Of a stretch of 47,695 nt of DNA, positions 26,887 to 33,828 are shown one piece after another. The notes beneath the pieces are model-generated. The model worked only from the letters and a program-made list of their open reading frames with translations. It did not search any database and was not told where the DNA came from. The position numbers and the translations under genes were made by a program. Within the stretch, counting starts at the first letter, position 1, and each line of letters begins with the position of its first letter. The stretch lies in NCBI GenBank assembly GCA_964453155.1, contig CAYVQU010000015.1, positions 1 through 47,695 of the forward strand. The letters are read 5' to 3'. Source of the stretch: CAYVQU01 sp964453155. GTDB taxonomy: Bacteria; Chloroflexota; Anaerolineae; Anaerolineales; UBA11858.

Positions 26887-26994
26887 AGTTTTCGGAAAGT
26901 ATTTTGAACTAAACCAAAAATCCAAACCGAAAACTGCTCAGGCGTGGTGGTAATTTTTGCCAGTTTTGTTTTCAGTCCAAACCGACACGCACTT
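26887..26994 (+). ncRNA. Two-hairpin conserved element, copy 1 (leader of the 71-aa ORF)
   Basis: Hairpin 1 has arms AGTTTTCGG (26887-26895) and CCGAAAACT (26927-26935), perfectly paired. A conserved GCTCAG linker leads to hairpin 2, with arms GCGTGGTGGT (26942-26951) and ACCGACACGC (26981-26990), one mismatch and one G-U. The hairpin-2 loop has the shared GGTAA-TTT-GCCAG sequence, and CACTTA follows. Copy 2 at 29458 keeps both hairpins with compensatory changes. It may be a cis-regulatory RNA or a mobile hairpin element. Confidence 0.5.
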
Positions 26995-27059
26995 ATTGCA
27001 GATATTCAAAAGAACAGATTCCAAACTAGCCTTGCCATGCTGCTACCATTGAAGCCAAC

Positions 27060-27083
27060 CTCCTCGCTCCGATAGGAGTTTTT
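27060..27083 (+). promoter_or_regulatory. Hairpin sequestering the ribosome site of the 71-aa ORF
   Basis: CTCCT (27060-27064) can pair with AGGAG (27074-27078), which is the ribosome site 8 nt before the ATG at 27087. Five T residues follow (27079-27083). The hairpin could block translation or terminate weakly, as an expression platform would, 65 bp after copy 1 of the two-hairpin element. Confidence 0.4.
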
Positions 27084-27086
27084 AAC

Positions 27087-27302
27087 ATGACGAAGGTTAT
27101 TATCATATCTGGTGGAAATCTTGACTCTTTTTATGAGCAAACTCTGCAATACTTGCACGATAAATATCATTCTTATCCCTCGAGTTTGTCAGGCAGCGCT
27201 ATGTCAGAGGCCGAGGCTGCCGAGTTAGCTGAAAATGAAGCGATGGCCAAACACAGTGCCAATCGGTCAAATCAAGAGCCAATTGGCAAGCGTATCGTCT
27301 GA
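27087..27302 (+). CDS. Small hypothetical protein (71 aa)
   Basis: It begins MTKVIIISGGNLDSFYEQ and has an acidic, Ala/Glu-rich central part (AEAAELAENEAMAKH). I recognise no family. It is supported by a good ribosome site (AGGAG, 8 nt before the ATG) and by a structured leader containing copy 1 of the two-hairpin element. It lies 99 bp before the BCD-family transporter, possibly co-transcribed with it. Confidence 0.5.
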   Translation: MTKVIIISGGNLDSFYEQTLQYLHDKYHSYPSSLSGSAMSEAEAAELAENEAMAKHSANRSNQEPIGKRIV

Positions 27303-27401
27303 TTCTCATCCAATTCACGTTAAAACTTATGTAAACTTATATTGTTTTTCTGTGTAAGTTTTGGTAGATTCGGAGTCATCTTTTATTTAGGTGGCTCTGA
27401 T

Positions 27402-28706
27402 ATGCTGCGTAAACGCATTCAATTAGGACTCGTGCATCTGGCGGTCGCCATGACCCTGGTGCCGATCAACTCGACGCTCAACCGCGTCATGATTAAAGAA
27501 TTGGCGATTTCGGCAACGCTGGTTGCAGTGATGGCCTCTTTACCATACTTAGTATCGCCAGTTCAAGTAGCAATCGGCTCATTCTCGGATCGCTATCCCT
27601 TGTGGGGCCGCCATCGCACCCCTTATATATTGGTGGGGCTGTTAATGTGTGTGGGTGGCGTGGTTTTATCCCCTCAAATCGCATTTACCCTGGTAAATAA
27701 TCTGGGTTTAGGGTTGGTGATTGGGGTGCTGGCCTTTGGCGCTTGGGGGATTGGCTACAATCTGGCTGCGGTGGCCTATCTATCCCTGGCTTCGGAAATT
27801 TCTGCTGAAAATGAGCGCGGCCGCACGATTGCCGTAATGTGGTTTATGATGATTTTGGGCATCATCCTAACCGCGATCACCCTGAGCCGGTTGGTTGATC
27901 CCTATACCGAAGCTGCTTTACAACGCTCCTTCTGGATTATCGGTGGGATGGCCCTGGTTCTAGGCCTAATGGGGTTGATCGGATTAGAACCCCGCTCCAC
28001 CGAAAAAGCCAATATTTCTGCCCAGCGCCATTCCTGGAGCCAGATGACGGCAGCAATACTTAAAAATCCGCAGGCTAAATTATTTTTGGGCTATCTCATC
28101 ATTTTATTAGCCGCGCTGTTGGGGCAAGATATTCTCTTGGAACCGCTAGCTGCCGAAGCCTTCGATATGTCGGTAAAAGAAACGACCCGGATTACGTCCT
28201 TCTGGGGATTTTTTGTATTGTTGGCCTTAATGGCTACCGGCTGGTTGGAGCGCAGATTTTCAAAGAAGCAAATTGCGGCCTGGGGCGGCTGGTTAGCATT
28301 CGTCGGATTCGGACTGATAACCATGAGCGGCTTATTCCGCAATACGGGCGTGTTTTATTCGGGCGTCTTGTTTTTGGGGGTAGGAACGGGGATATCCACC
28401 GTGTCGAATCTCTCCATTATGTTGGATATGACCCTTGAAGGGCAAGTGGGTCTGTTTGTGGGGGCGTGGGGCATGGCGAACGCCATATCGCGCCTGATTG
28501 GCTCGGTATTAGGAGGTATTGGACGAGATGTGATTGCCCAATCCACGGGAGACCCGGTGCTGGGATATGTGGTTGTTTTTGGCATTATGGCGGCTTTTAT
28601 GCTCATTTCACTCCTGATGCTGTCCAAAATTGATGTTGGTAAGTTCCAAAAAAGTGGCGAACAGAGCCCGGTGGTCGAACGGGCGGCTCTGGCAGGAGAG
28701 GCGTAA
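27402..28706 (+). CDS. BCD-family (PucC-like) MFS transporter
   Basis: 434 residues with about twelve membrane helices. The N-terminal LNRVMIKEL and the SDRYPLWGRHRTPYILVG segment are characteristic of the BCD (bacteriochlorophyll delivery; PucC/LhaA) MFS group. In phototrophs these help assemble light-harvesting complexes or deliver pigment. I prefer the ATG at 27402, with AGGTGG 7 nt upstream, over a TTG at 27342. A helix-turn-helix regulator follows 12 bp later. No other photosynthesis gene is visible, so its role may be different here. Confidence 0.8.
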   Translation: MLRKRIQLGLVHLAVAMTLVPINSTLNRVMIKELAISATLVAVMASLPYLVSPVQVAIGSFSDRYPLWGRHRTPYILVGLLMCVGGVVLSPQIAFTLVNNLGLGLVIGVLAFGAWGIGYNLAAVAYLSLASEISAENERGRTIAVMWFMMILGIILTAITLSRLVDPYTEAALQRSFWIIGGMALVLGLMGLIGLEPRSTEKANISAQRHSWSQMTAAILKNPQAKLFLGYLIILLAALLGQDILLEPLAAEAFDMSVKETTRITSFWGFFVLLALMATGWLERRFSKKQIAAWGGWLAFVGFGLITMSGLFRNTGVFYSGVLFLGVGTGISTVSNLSIMLDMTLEGQVGLFVGAWGMANAISRLIGSVLGGIGRDVIAQSTGDPVLGYVVVFGIMAAFMLISLLMLSKIDVGKFQKSGEQSPVVERAALAGEA

Positions 28707-28718
28707 AAGGAGTAGGGA

Positions 28719-29342
28719 ATGCCTGGTGAATGGTTAAATCTTAGTGAAGTCGCGGCTGAGCTTGGAATTCATCCCAGTACGGCCCGAAATTGGGCTGACC
28801 AGGGACGCTTACCCGTCCATCGGACTCAGGGCGGTCATCGCCGTTTCAAACGGAGTGAAATTGATTTATGGTGGCAGTCGCAACAGGTTAGTGTCTCAGA
28901 TGATGCCGATACTTTGATCAGAAATGCTTTGCGAAAAACCCGGGTGCAGATCAGCGAGGGGCATTTAGAGGCCGAAAGATGGTATCAAAAGCTAGATCGA
29001 GAGGCCCGCGATAAGTATCGGCAAAGTGGTCGTCATCTAATGCAAGGACTGCTGGTTTATTTAGCTTCCGACGGTGAGGAGGCGACCTCCGAAGCCCGTT
29101 CTTTAGGATACGAGTATGCGACGCGCGGGCGCCGATACGATTTGAAAATTTTAGATGCCACTCAGGCATTTTTGTTTTTCCGAAATACACTATTCGACGC
29201 GCTCATCGCGGTTTATGAAGCTGCCGGTATTCGATCGCCGCTGATGATTTCGACCATGTTTCGCAAAGTTTTGGCTTTTACCGATCAAATTCTAGTAACC
29301 ATCCTAGAAACTTATGAAGCTTTTGAGAAAAATAGTAACTGA
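28719..29342 (+). CDS. MerR/excisionase-type HTH regulator with helical sensor domain
   Basis: 207 residues. Residues about 5-50 form a MerR-type helix-turn-helix (LSEVAAELGIHPSTARNWADQG, seen in parts, then GGHRRFKRSEID as the wing). The rest (about 65-200) is all helical and resembles the four-helix sensor/dimer domains of the RsbR N-terminal type. GGAG lies just before the ATG, and the gene is 12 bp after the BCD-family transporter, so the two form an operon. It probably controls that transporter or the genes around it; the signal is unknown. Confidence 0.75.
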   Translation: MPGEWLNLSEVAAELGIHPSTARNWADQGRLPVHRTQGGHRRFKRSEIDLWWQSQQVSVSDDADTLIRNALRKTRVQISEGHLEAERWYQKLDREARDKYRQSGRHLMQGLLVYLASDGEEATSEARSLGYEYATRGRRYDLKILDATQAFLFFRNTLFDALIAVYEAAGIRSPLMISTMFRKVLAFTDQILVTILETYEAFEKNSN

Positions 29343-29372
29343 TCCGTCGGTACTATTGGCAGCCGCACAAAC

Positions 29373-29401
29373 TTGTTAGGGACAGAAATTCATGTTAATA
29401 T
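29373..29401 (+). promoter_or_regulatory. Promoter upstream of two-hairpin copy 2
   Basis: TTGTTA (29373-29378), a 17-nt spacer and TAATAT (29396-29401). A start near 29408 would give the 127-aa gene a leader of about 187 nt that contains the whole of copy 2. Confidence 0.5.
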
Positions 29402-29457
29402 GTGGTATGATTCCGCCGCATTATTTTTATAGCTCAGCGTTTAGATAATTGCTAGGT

Positions 29458-29567
29458 AGATTTCGGAAAGTATTTTTGTATAAAACTCATGTTCAACCCG
29501 AAATCTGCTCAGGCGTTGTGGTAAATTTCGCCAGATATATTTCAAAGCACAAACCGCAACGCACTTA
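29458..29567 (+). ncRNA. Two-hairpin conserved element, copy 2 (leader of the 127-aa gene)
   Basis: Hairpin 1 has arms AGATTTCGG (29458-29466) and CCGAAATCT (29498-29506), perfectly paired. Against copy 1 a T-A pair is replaced by A-T. The linker GCTCAG is kept. Hairpin 2 has arms GCGTTGTGGT (29513-29522) and ACCGCAACGC (29553-29562), fully paired with one G-U. GGTAAATTTCGCCAG and the trailing CACTTA are conserved. The ATG of the 127-aa gene is 27 bp beyond. Confidence 0.5.
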
Positions 29568-29594
29568 CTCGTTGAGCAATTTGAAATAGGAACT

Positions 29595-29978
29595 ATGGAA
29601 GACAAGATTACAATTATTGAAGGCCCCCCACCAACATTCGAGGCGATTCCCGATTTATGGGTTCATGGTCTGGCTGAGGGAATGACCCAGACCGATATGG
29701 TAATGACCCACCTGCGCACTTTTAATGGCCCCGCGCTGGTTGAAAGATGTCATCGCGCTTGGCGTAGTCGCCAAAATATCAATTTACAGTATCGGACTAC
29801 CGAAGGTCTGGAAACCGAGGCTCCGATTGTCGCGGCCCGCAGTGTAAAAACTGACGAAGGCGATATGCTGATGCTCTGGCTGCGTTTAGCAGACAATAAC
29901 GTTGAAATTGAAATCGGTTATGAAGACGATTTTGATGATGACGAAGACGACGATTGGGATCTCGACGAGATGATCTAG
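29595..29978 (+). CDS. Small acidic protein of unknown function (127 aa)
   Basis: The first 105 residues look like a compact soluble alpha/beta domain (from MEDKITIIEG to LMLWLRLADNNVEIEIG). The last 20 or so are almost entirely Asp and Glu with Trp. I recognise no family. AGGA lies shortly before the ATG. It has its own candidate promoter, a long structured leader and a strong terminator, so it is probably a regulated monocistronic gene. Confidence 0.65.
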   Translation: MEDKITIIEGPPPTFEAIPDLWVHGLAEGMTQTDMVMTHLRTFNGPALVERCHRAWRSRQNINLQYRTTEGLETEAPIVAARSVKTDEGDMLMLWLRLADNNVEIEIGYEDDFDDDEDDDWDLDEMI

Positions 29979-29998
29979 TTGGTTGTTATGAAAAAAGC

Positions 29999-30035
29999 AA
30001 ACACTCCCAGGCGCGTAATCCTTGGGAGTGTTTTT
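29999..30035 (+). terminator. Terminator after the 127-aa gene
   Basis: AAACACTCCCA (29999-30009) and TGGGAGTGTTT (30023-30033) form a perfect 11-bp stem with a 13-nt loop, ending in five T residues (30031-30035). The next gene starts 15 bp later. Confidence 0.85.
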
Positions 30036-30049
30036 AATTTAGACCTGGA

Positions 30050-31303
30050 ATGAACGATTTCAACTCTTCAGACGGAAAAACTGAATTACGCCAAATGGCG
30101 CTCAAGTTGGCGCGGTTAGTCGAAATCAGTGTTACCCTCAATTCTACGCTTGAACCAGCACAGTTATTGCAGTTTATTCTGGATACCGCGGTTTCAATGT
30201 TGAATTGTGAGGGGGCTTCGATCATGTTATTTGACGATCGAAAACAAGAACTCAGGTTTGCTGCCTCTACCATTTCGGATTCGGCCGAATTAGCCAAAGT
30301 ACCGGTACCGCTGGATAACAGCATTGCCGGAACAATTATCAAAACAAAATCCCCAGTCATCATTGATGATGTGGAAAATGATCCGCGCCACTATAAAGAT
30401 GTGGAGGATCAAACCCAGTTTGTTGTCCGAACCTTGCTGGGCGTGCCAATGTCGATTCGGGATCGGACGGTGGGGGTTTTGCAGGCCCTAAACAAGAATA
30501 GTGGGAATTTTATTGCCGATGATTTGGAAATTTTCCAAATCGTTGCCTCCCAGGCCGCAGTGGCGATCAATAATGCCAATTTGGTCCAGGCTTTGCAACG
30601 TGCCAACGAAGAACTCAGTCAGGCTGATAAACTCAAAAGTGATTTCATGGCAGTCGCCTCCCACGAACTCCGCACGCCGCTGGGTATTATCTTGGGATAC
30701 TCATCCTTTCTAAAAGAAGACCCAGGTGGTGATTTAACCACCATCGTCGATTCCTTATTAAATGCGGCAGTGCGACTGGAGACGGTTGTCGACAGCATGA
30801 CACATATGAGTTTGCTGTACACGGGTGAAGCCGACTTGAAATTAGAGCCCACTGAAATTCAGAAACTCATTTTTGGAGCTTATCAACGCGTCGTTTCCTC
30901 GGCTGAGGCCCAGAATAATGATGTCGTACTAAAACTTCCCAAAAATCCAATTTATGTTAATGCCGATGTTCGCCTCGAACTAGTTTTTGTTAATGTTTTG
31001 AATAATGCCGTTCGGTTTACGCCCGATGGTGGTGAGATTTTGGTTAGTTTGAGTGCTACGAATGATGAAGTGCTGATCATGGTCAGAGATACTGGTATCG
31101 GCATTCCCCCCGGATCGATAGAGAAAATATTTGAGAATTTTTATCAGGTTGAGGATCATCTGACCCGGAATTATGGGGGCCTAGGGTTAGGGCTATCAAT
31201 CGCCCGGGCTCTTACCAAACTCCATAATGGCCGAATTTGGGCGGAATCTGAAGGCCCGAATCAAGGTACGGCCATTTTTATATCACTCCCCGTTTTGATT
31301 TAG
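30050..31303 (+). CDS. GAF-domain sensor histidine kinase
   Basis: 417 residues, no membrane helix. A GAF domain (about 25-180) has the VPLDNSIAGTIIKTK and IRDRTVGVLQALNK segments. The HisKA domain carries SHELRTPLG with His205 as phosphorylation site. The ATPase domain has the N box NVLNNAVRFTP, DTGIGIPPG and GGLGLGLSIA. It is a cytoplasmic kinase for an unidentified signal; no response regulator is adjacent. It starts 15 bp after a terminator, so its promoter is unclear. Its stop overlaps the stop of the convergent nucleotidyltransferase gene. Confidence 0.9.
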   Translation: MNDFNSSDGKTELRQMALKLARLVEISVTLNSTLEPAQLLQFILDTAVSMLNCEGASIMLFDDRKQELRFAASTISDSAELAKVPVPLDNSIAGTIIKTKSPVIIDDVENDPRHYKDVEDQTQFVVRTLLGVPMSIRDRTVGVLQALNKNSGNFIADDLEIFQIVASQAAVAINNANLVQALQRANEELSQADKLKSDFMAVASHELRTPLGIILGYSSFLKEDPGGDLTTIVDSLLNAAVRLETVVDSMTHMSLLYTGEADLKLEPTEIQKLIFGAYQRVVSSAEAQNNDVVLKLPKNPIYVNADVRLELVFVNVLNNAVRFTPDGGEILVSLSATNDEVLIMVRDTGIGIPPGSIEKIFENFYQVEDHLTRNYGGLGLGLSIARALTKLHNGRIWAESEGPNQGTAIFISLPVLI

Positions 31304-32304
31304 ACTCCTTCTGACTGCGCCCAATCAATAATCGCGGCTTCAACTTGCTCTAGAAAGGCATCAAGCGCCAGGCCGCGCTCAGCAAAGTTTACGTCTAATA
31401 AACCCAACTGTTGGCAAGCATCTCGCCAGCTTTGATAATCTGGATGGCTCTCGCTTAAGGATTGGGCCGCCAATGTCCACGAGCGTAACAGCGGCCATAG
31501 CACTGTTTTGGGGGTCTGACTTTGGATTAAGGCTTCGAATCCATTGAGATAATAACTGCGGCGATACGGGTGCAAACGGGGATGACGGCCTTCGGTTGGG
31601 AGGGCATTCACCGTGCTATCCCAGGCCCGCACCCAGTTGTTAAGCCCCACTGGTTCAATATTTTGCGCCCCGAGCATTCCTAATAACCCAGCAGTTAATC
31701 CCGGGCGGTTAATCCGTTCGGCTTTACGCGGAAAATTCAGTAAAAAGCGCCGCTCAGTGAGGGGCTCCCCGCCTAAGAGGGCAATCGCGTTAGCCGCACA
31801 GGATAATGACTTGAGATACACTAAAATTTCGCGTGGACCTGGGGGGCTGGTAATTTGCTGTACCGTCAGCCAGTGCTCGCGAGCCTGGTCTAGCATGACT
31901 CGTGAACGCAAGATGATATTATCGGGTCGGTAGAATAAACCGCGGACACTGGCTTGGGTGAGATCCATGAAGTGTTGGGGGTCAAATAAAGTGATCGCTT
32001 CGGCCAAAATTGGTCCCATCCAGGGATGAACGCGCAACTCCCGGCGTTGGATGTAGTCCCTCTGAGGATGATGGGCGATATCGAGATGAATATCTTCATT
32101 GAGGCGCAAAATTTCCCGCTCAGTGGGCGGATCTCCAACGTGGATAAATACCAGGTCAATATCAGCGGTACCCCCCAGCAGAGGGCTTTCTTCTGTCACC
32201 ATAGACCCCGTCATATACACGGCAATAATCGTATGGTCTATCCGGGTGAGTTTTTCTACTGTAGTATCGGCGTATTTCTGCAAAATCTCTTTTTTTATTT
32301 GCAT
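31300..32304 (-). CDS. Nucleotidyltransferase-fold protein
   Basis: 334 residues. The N-terminal part shows the polymerase-beta nucleotidyltransferase pattern: YMTGSMVTE (Gly-Ser about residues 32-33) followed by TADIDLVFIH, whose two Asp would bind metal. DIHLDIAHH may give the third Asp. The remaining helical 200 residues are not recognisable to me. Such proteins modify drugs, proteins or RNA. AGGA lies upstream of the ATG. The gene is 31 bp downstream of the kinase below and is likely co-transcribed with it. Confidence 0.7.
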   Translation of the reverse strand: MQIKKEILQKYADTTVEKLTRIDHTIIAVYMTGSMVTEESPLLGGTADIDLVFIHVGDPPTEREILRLNEDIHLDIAHHPQRDYIQRRELRVHPWMGPILAEAITLFDPQHFMDLTQASVRGLFYRPDNIILRSRVMLDQAREHWLTVQQITSPPGPREILVYLKSLSCAANAIALLGGEPLTERRFLLNFPRKAERINRPGLTAGLLGMLGAQNIEPVGLNNWVRAWDSTVNALPTEGRHPRLHPYRRSYYLNGFEALIQSQTPKTVLWPLLRSWTLAAQSLSESHPDYQSWRDACQQLGLLDVNFAERGLALDAFLEQVEAAIIDWAQSEGV

Positions 32305-32335
32305 CGGTTCTTTCCTCGCCTAGATGTTGGTGAAG

Positions 32336-32980
32336 TCAGGCCTCTTCAAGTTCCAAGGGTAATTCGCTCTGGAAGGGGGGTAGTTTTAAAGTCTGGCGAA
32401 TCCGGTTTTCTACCCATTTCAAGTCTTCAGGGTTAGCAATATAGTTTAACTCGTTGCTATTAATTACCAGTATCGGAGCCCCATTATGACCATCGCCAAA
32501 AAAGGCATCGTAGGCCGAATTGAGCTGGTCGATATAGGCCTGCTCCATATTCCTTTCGTAAGGTCGATCGCGGTGGGCAATGCGCTGCATGAGCACCTCA
32601 GTATCGGCCTTAAGGTAGATGATTAGGTCGGGAAGCGGAATTTTCTCAGCCAACGCTTTATGGACTTCATAATAAACGTCGAATTCATCACCGTCTAGAT
32701 TGATTCCGGCAAACAGGGCATCTTTTTCAAAGGTATAGTCTGCGATCAAATTGGAACCGTTTGAGAGGGGATTAACGACTGCTTTTTGTTGGTGGTACCG
32801 GCTCAACAAGAAAAATATTTGGGTTTGGAAGGCGTAGCGCTCCCGATCGGAATAGAAATTGGCTAGAAACGGGTTTTCTTCAAAGACTTCTAACATGAGT
32901 TCGGCATTGAAAGCAGGTTGGAGTAAACGAGCCAGGGTTGTTTTTCCGACCCCGATTACACCTTCGATAGCTATGTACAT
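32336..32980 (-). CDS. Deoxynucleoside kinase (dNK/dGK family)
   Basis: 214 residues. The P-loop GVIGVGKTTL (about 8-17), FEENPFLANFY, FQTQIFFLLSRY and the HRDRPYERNM lid region are typical of deoxyadenosine/deoxyguanosine kinases of the Drosophila dNK type. The enzyme phosphorylates deoxynucleosides in nucleotide salvage. Exact base preference cannot be read from sequence. It is the first gene of a two-gene minus-strand operon and diverges from ssb. Confidence 0.88.
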   Translation of the reverse strand: MYIAIEGVIGVGKTTLARLLQPAFNAELMLEVFEENPFLANFYSDRERYAFQTQIFFLLSRYHQQKAVVNPLSNGSNLIADYTFEKDALFAGINLDGDEFDVYYEVHKALAEKIPLPDLIIYLKADTEVLMQRIAHRDRPYERNMEQAYIDQLNSAYDAFFGDGHNGAPILVINSNELNYIANPEDLKWVENRIRQTLKLPPFQSELPLELEEA

Positions 32981-33105
32981 GATGAAATAGATGTCCTTTA
33001 GGTAGAGTGATTTGAGTTGCGGCCCCCATTATCACAACTCAGTTGGCTGTGGTGTCGTACTTCTAAGGATACCAAATTTTGCGCCCTGCGGCGACAGATT
33101 TTGAC

Positions 33106-33133
33106 TTGACTTTCTTAAAATTTCCGCTACACT
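33106..33133 (+). promoter_or_regulatory. Candidate promoter of ssb
   Basis: TTGACT (33106-33111), a 16-nt spacer and TACACT (33128-33133). This would give a leader of about 135 nt before the ATG at 33276. Confidence 0.35.
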
Positions 33134-33275
33134 TTTTAAAGGTTATCAAGCTGAAGGCAGGGTCAGGCGGGTAGTTAGTTGGATCGTTTTGTAGTTGGGT
33201 GATTTTTGATGCAAAGGATCAATGATAAGTCGCCTCTCCCCTCACCTCAGCAAAATCCATATTAGGGAGGGATTT

Positions 33276-33638
33276 ATGCCCGGTCTCAATCGTGTACAGT
33301 TAATTGGTTATTTAGGCAAAGACCCTGAAACGCGGTTTACGCCCAAAGGGAATACAGCCTGCTCGTTTACTGTGGCGGTAACCCGCCGCTGGCGAGCAGC
33401 CGCTGGAGAACCAAAAGAGACCACCGATTGGTTCAATGTAGAAGCTTGGGGTAAACTTGGCGAAATCTGCCAGCAATATCTCGGCAAGGGCCGGCTGGTG
33501 TTCGTGGAGGGACGTCTCCAAACCGACCGCTACGAGGCGGAGAGCGGCGAGGTTCGTTACTTCACCAAAGTCGTCGCTGCTGAGATGCAGATGCTGGATC
33601 GCAAAACCGAAGAGCCAGAGATCGAAGCCGAAGCGTAA
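33276..33638 (+). CDS. ssb: Single-stranded DNA-binding protein
   Basis: 120 residues from the ATG at 33276, chosen because GGAGG lies five nt upstream and the OB fold begins directly (MPGLNRVQLIGYLGKDPE). An upstream ATG at 33222 is less likely. The OB domain fills residues 1-105 with WFNVEAWGKLGEICQQYLGKG as its central part. The protein is short: after the OB fold only a small acidic tail remains (EEPEIEAEA), without the usual DDDIPF tip that recruits partners. It may therefore be a secondary SSB. Confidence 0.92.
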   Translation: MPGLNRVQLIGYLGKDPETRFTPKGNTACSFTVAVTRRWRAAAGEPKETTDWFNVEAWGKLGEICQQYLGKGRLVFVEGRLQTDRYEAESGEVRYFTKVVAAEMQMLDRKTEEPEIEAEA

Positions 33639-33662
33639 GGTTGAAAAACAGTTGCGGTGAAC

Positions 33663-33689
33663 AATGGTGGAGAATTCCACCATTATTTT
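33663..33689 (+). terminator. Terminator of ssb
   Basis: AATGGTGGA (33663-33671) and TCCACCATT (33676-33684) form a perfect 9-bp stem with a 4-nt loop, followed by ATTTT. Confidence 0.75.
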
Positions 33690-33754
33690 CGCGCGCCTGG
33701 ATGAAAAATCTCTGCTTTTCCCAATTTTTGTGAATTCAAGGTATAAATTAGTAT

Positions 33755-33818
33755 TAGTGCGCTGCGGTTTGAAGTTTGAAGAAAGACTGGCAAAATTTAC
33801 CGCACCGCCTGAGCAGAT
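33755..33818 (-). repeat. Two-hairpin element, copy 3 (hairpin 2 only, inverted)
   Basis: Read on the minus strand it begins ATCTGCTCAG, then arms GCGGTGCGGT (33808-33799) and ACCGCAGCGC (33768-33759) with one mismatch, the shared GGTAAATTTTGCCAG, and CACTA. Hairpin 1 is absent. It lies tail to head with the MFS transporter, whose ribosome site GGAG begins at 33819, immediately beyond the element. Confidence 0.6.
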
Positions 33819-33828
33819 GGAGTAAACT

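Larger units (their letters stand above)
26190..27086. other. Long intergenic region with a small transcription unit and repeats
   Basis: Nearly 900 bp without a conventional gene. In order it holds: a promoter-to-terminator unit (26372-26629); two neighbouring hairpins at 26644-26675 (TCGCTCCGG/CCGGAGCGA) and 26683-26702 (TCAATCC/GGATTGA); copy 1 of the two-hairpin family (26887-26994); and a ribosome-site hairpin (27060-27078). The open frames at 26290-26502 and on the minus strand at 26595-26825 look accidental. Confidence 0.7.
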
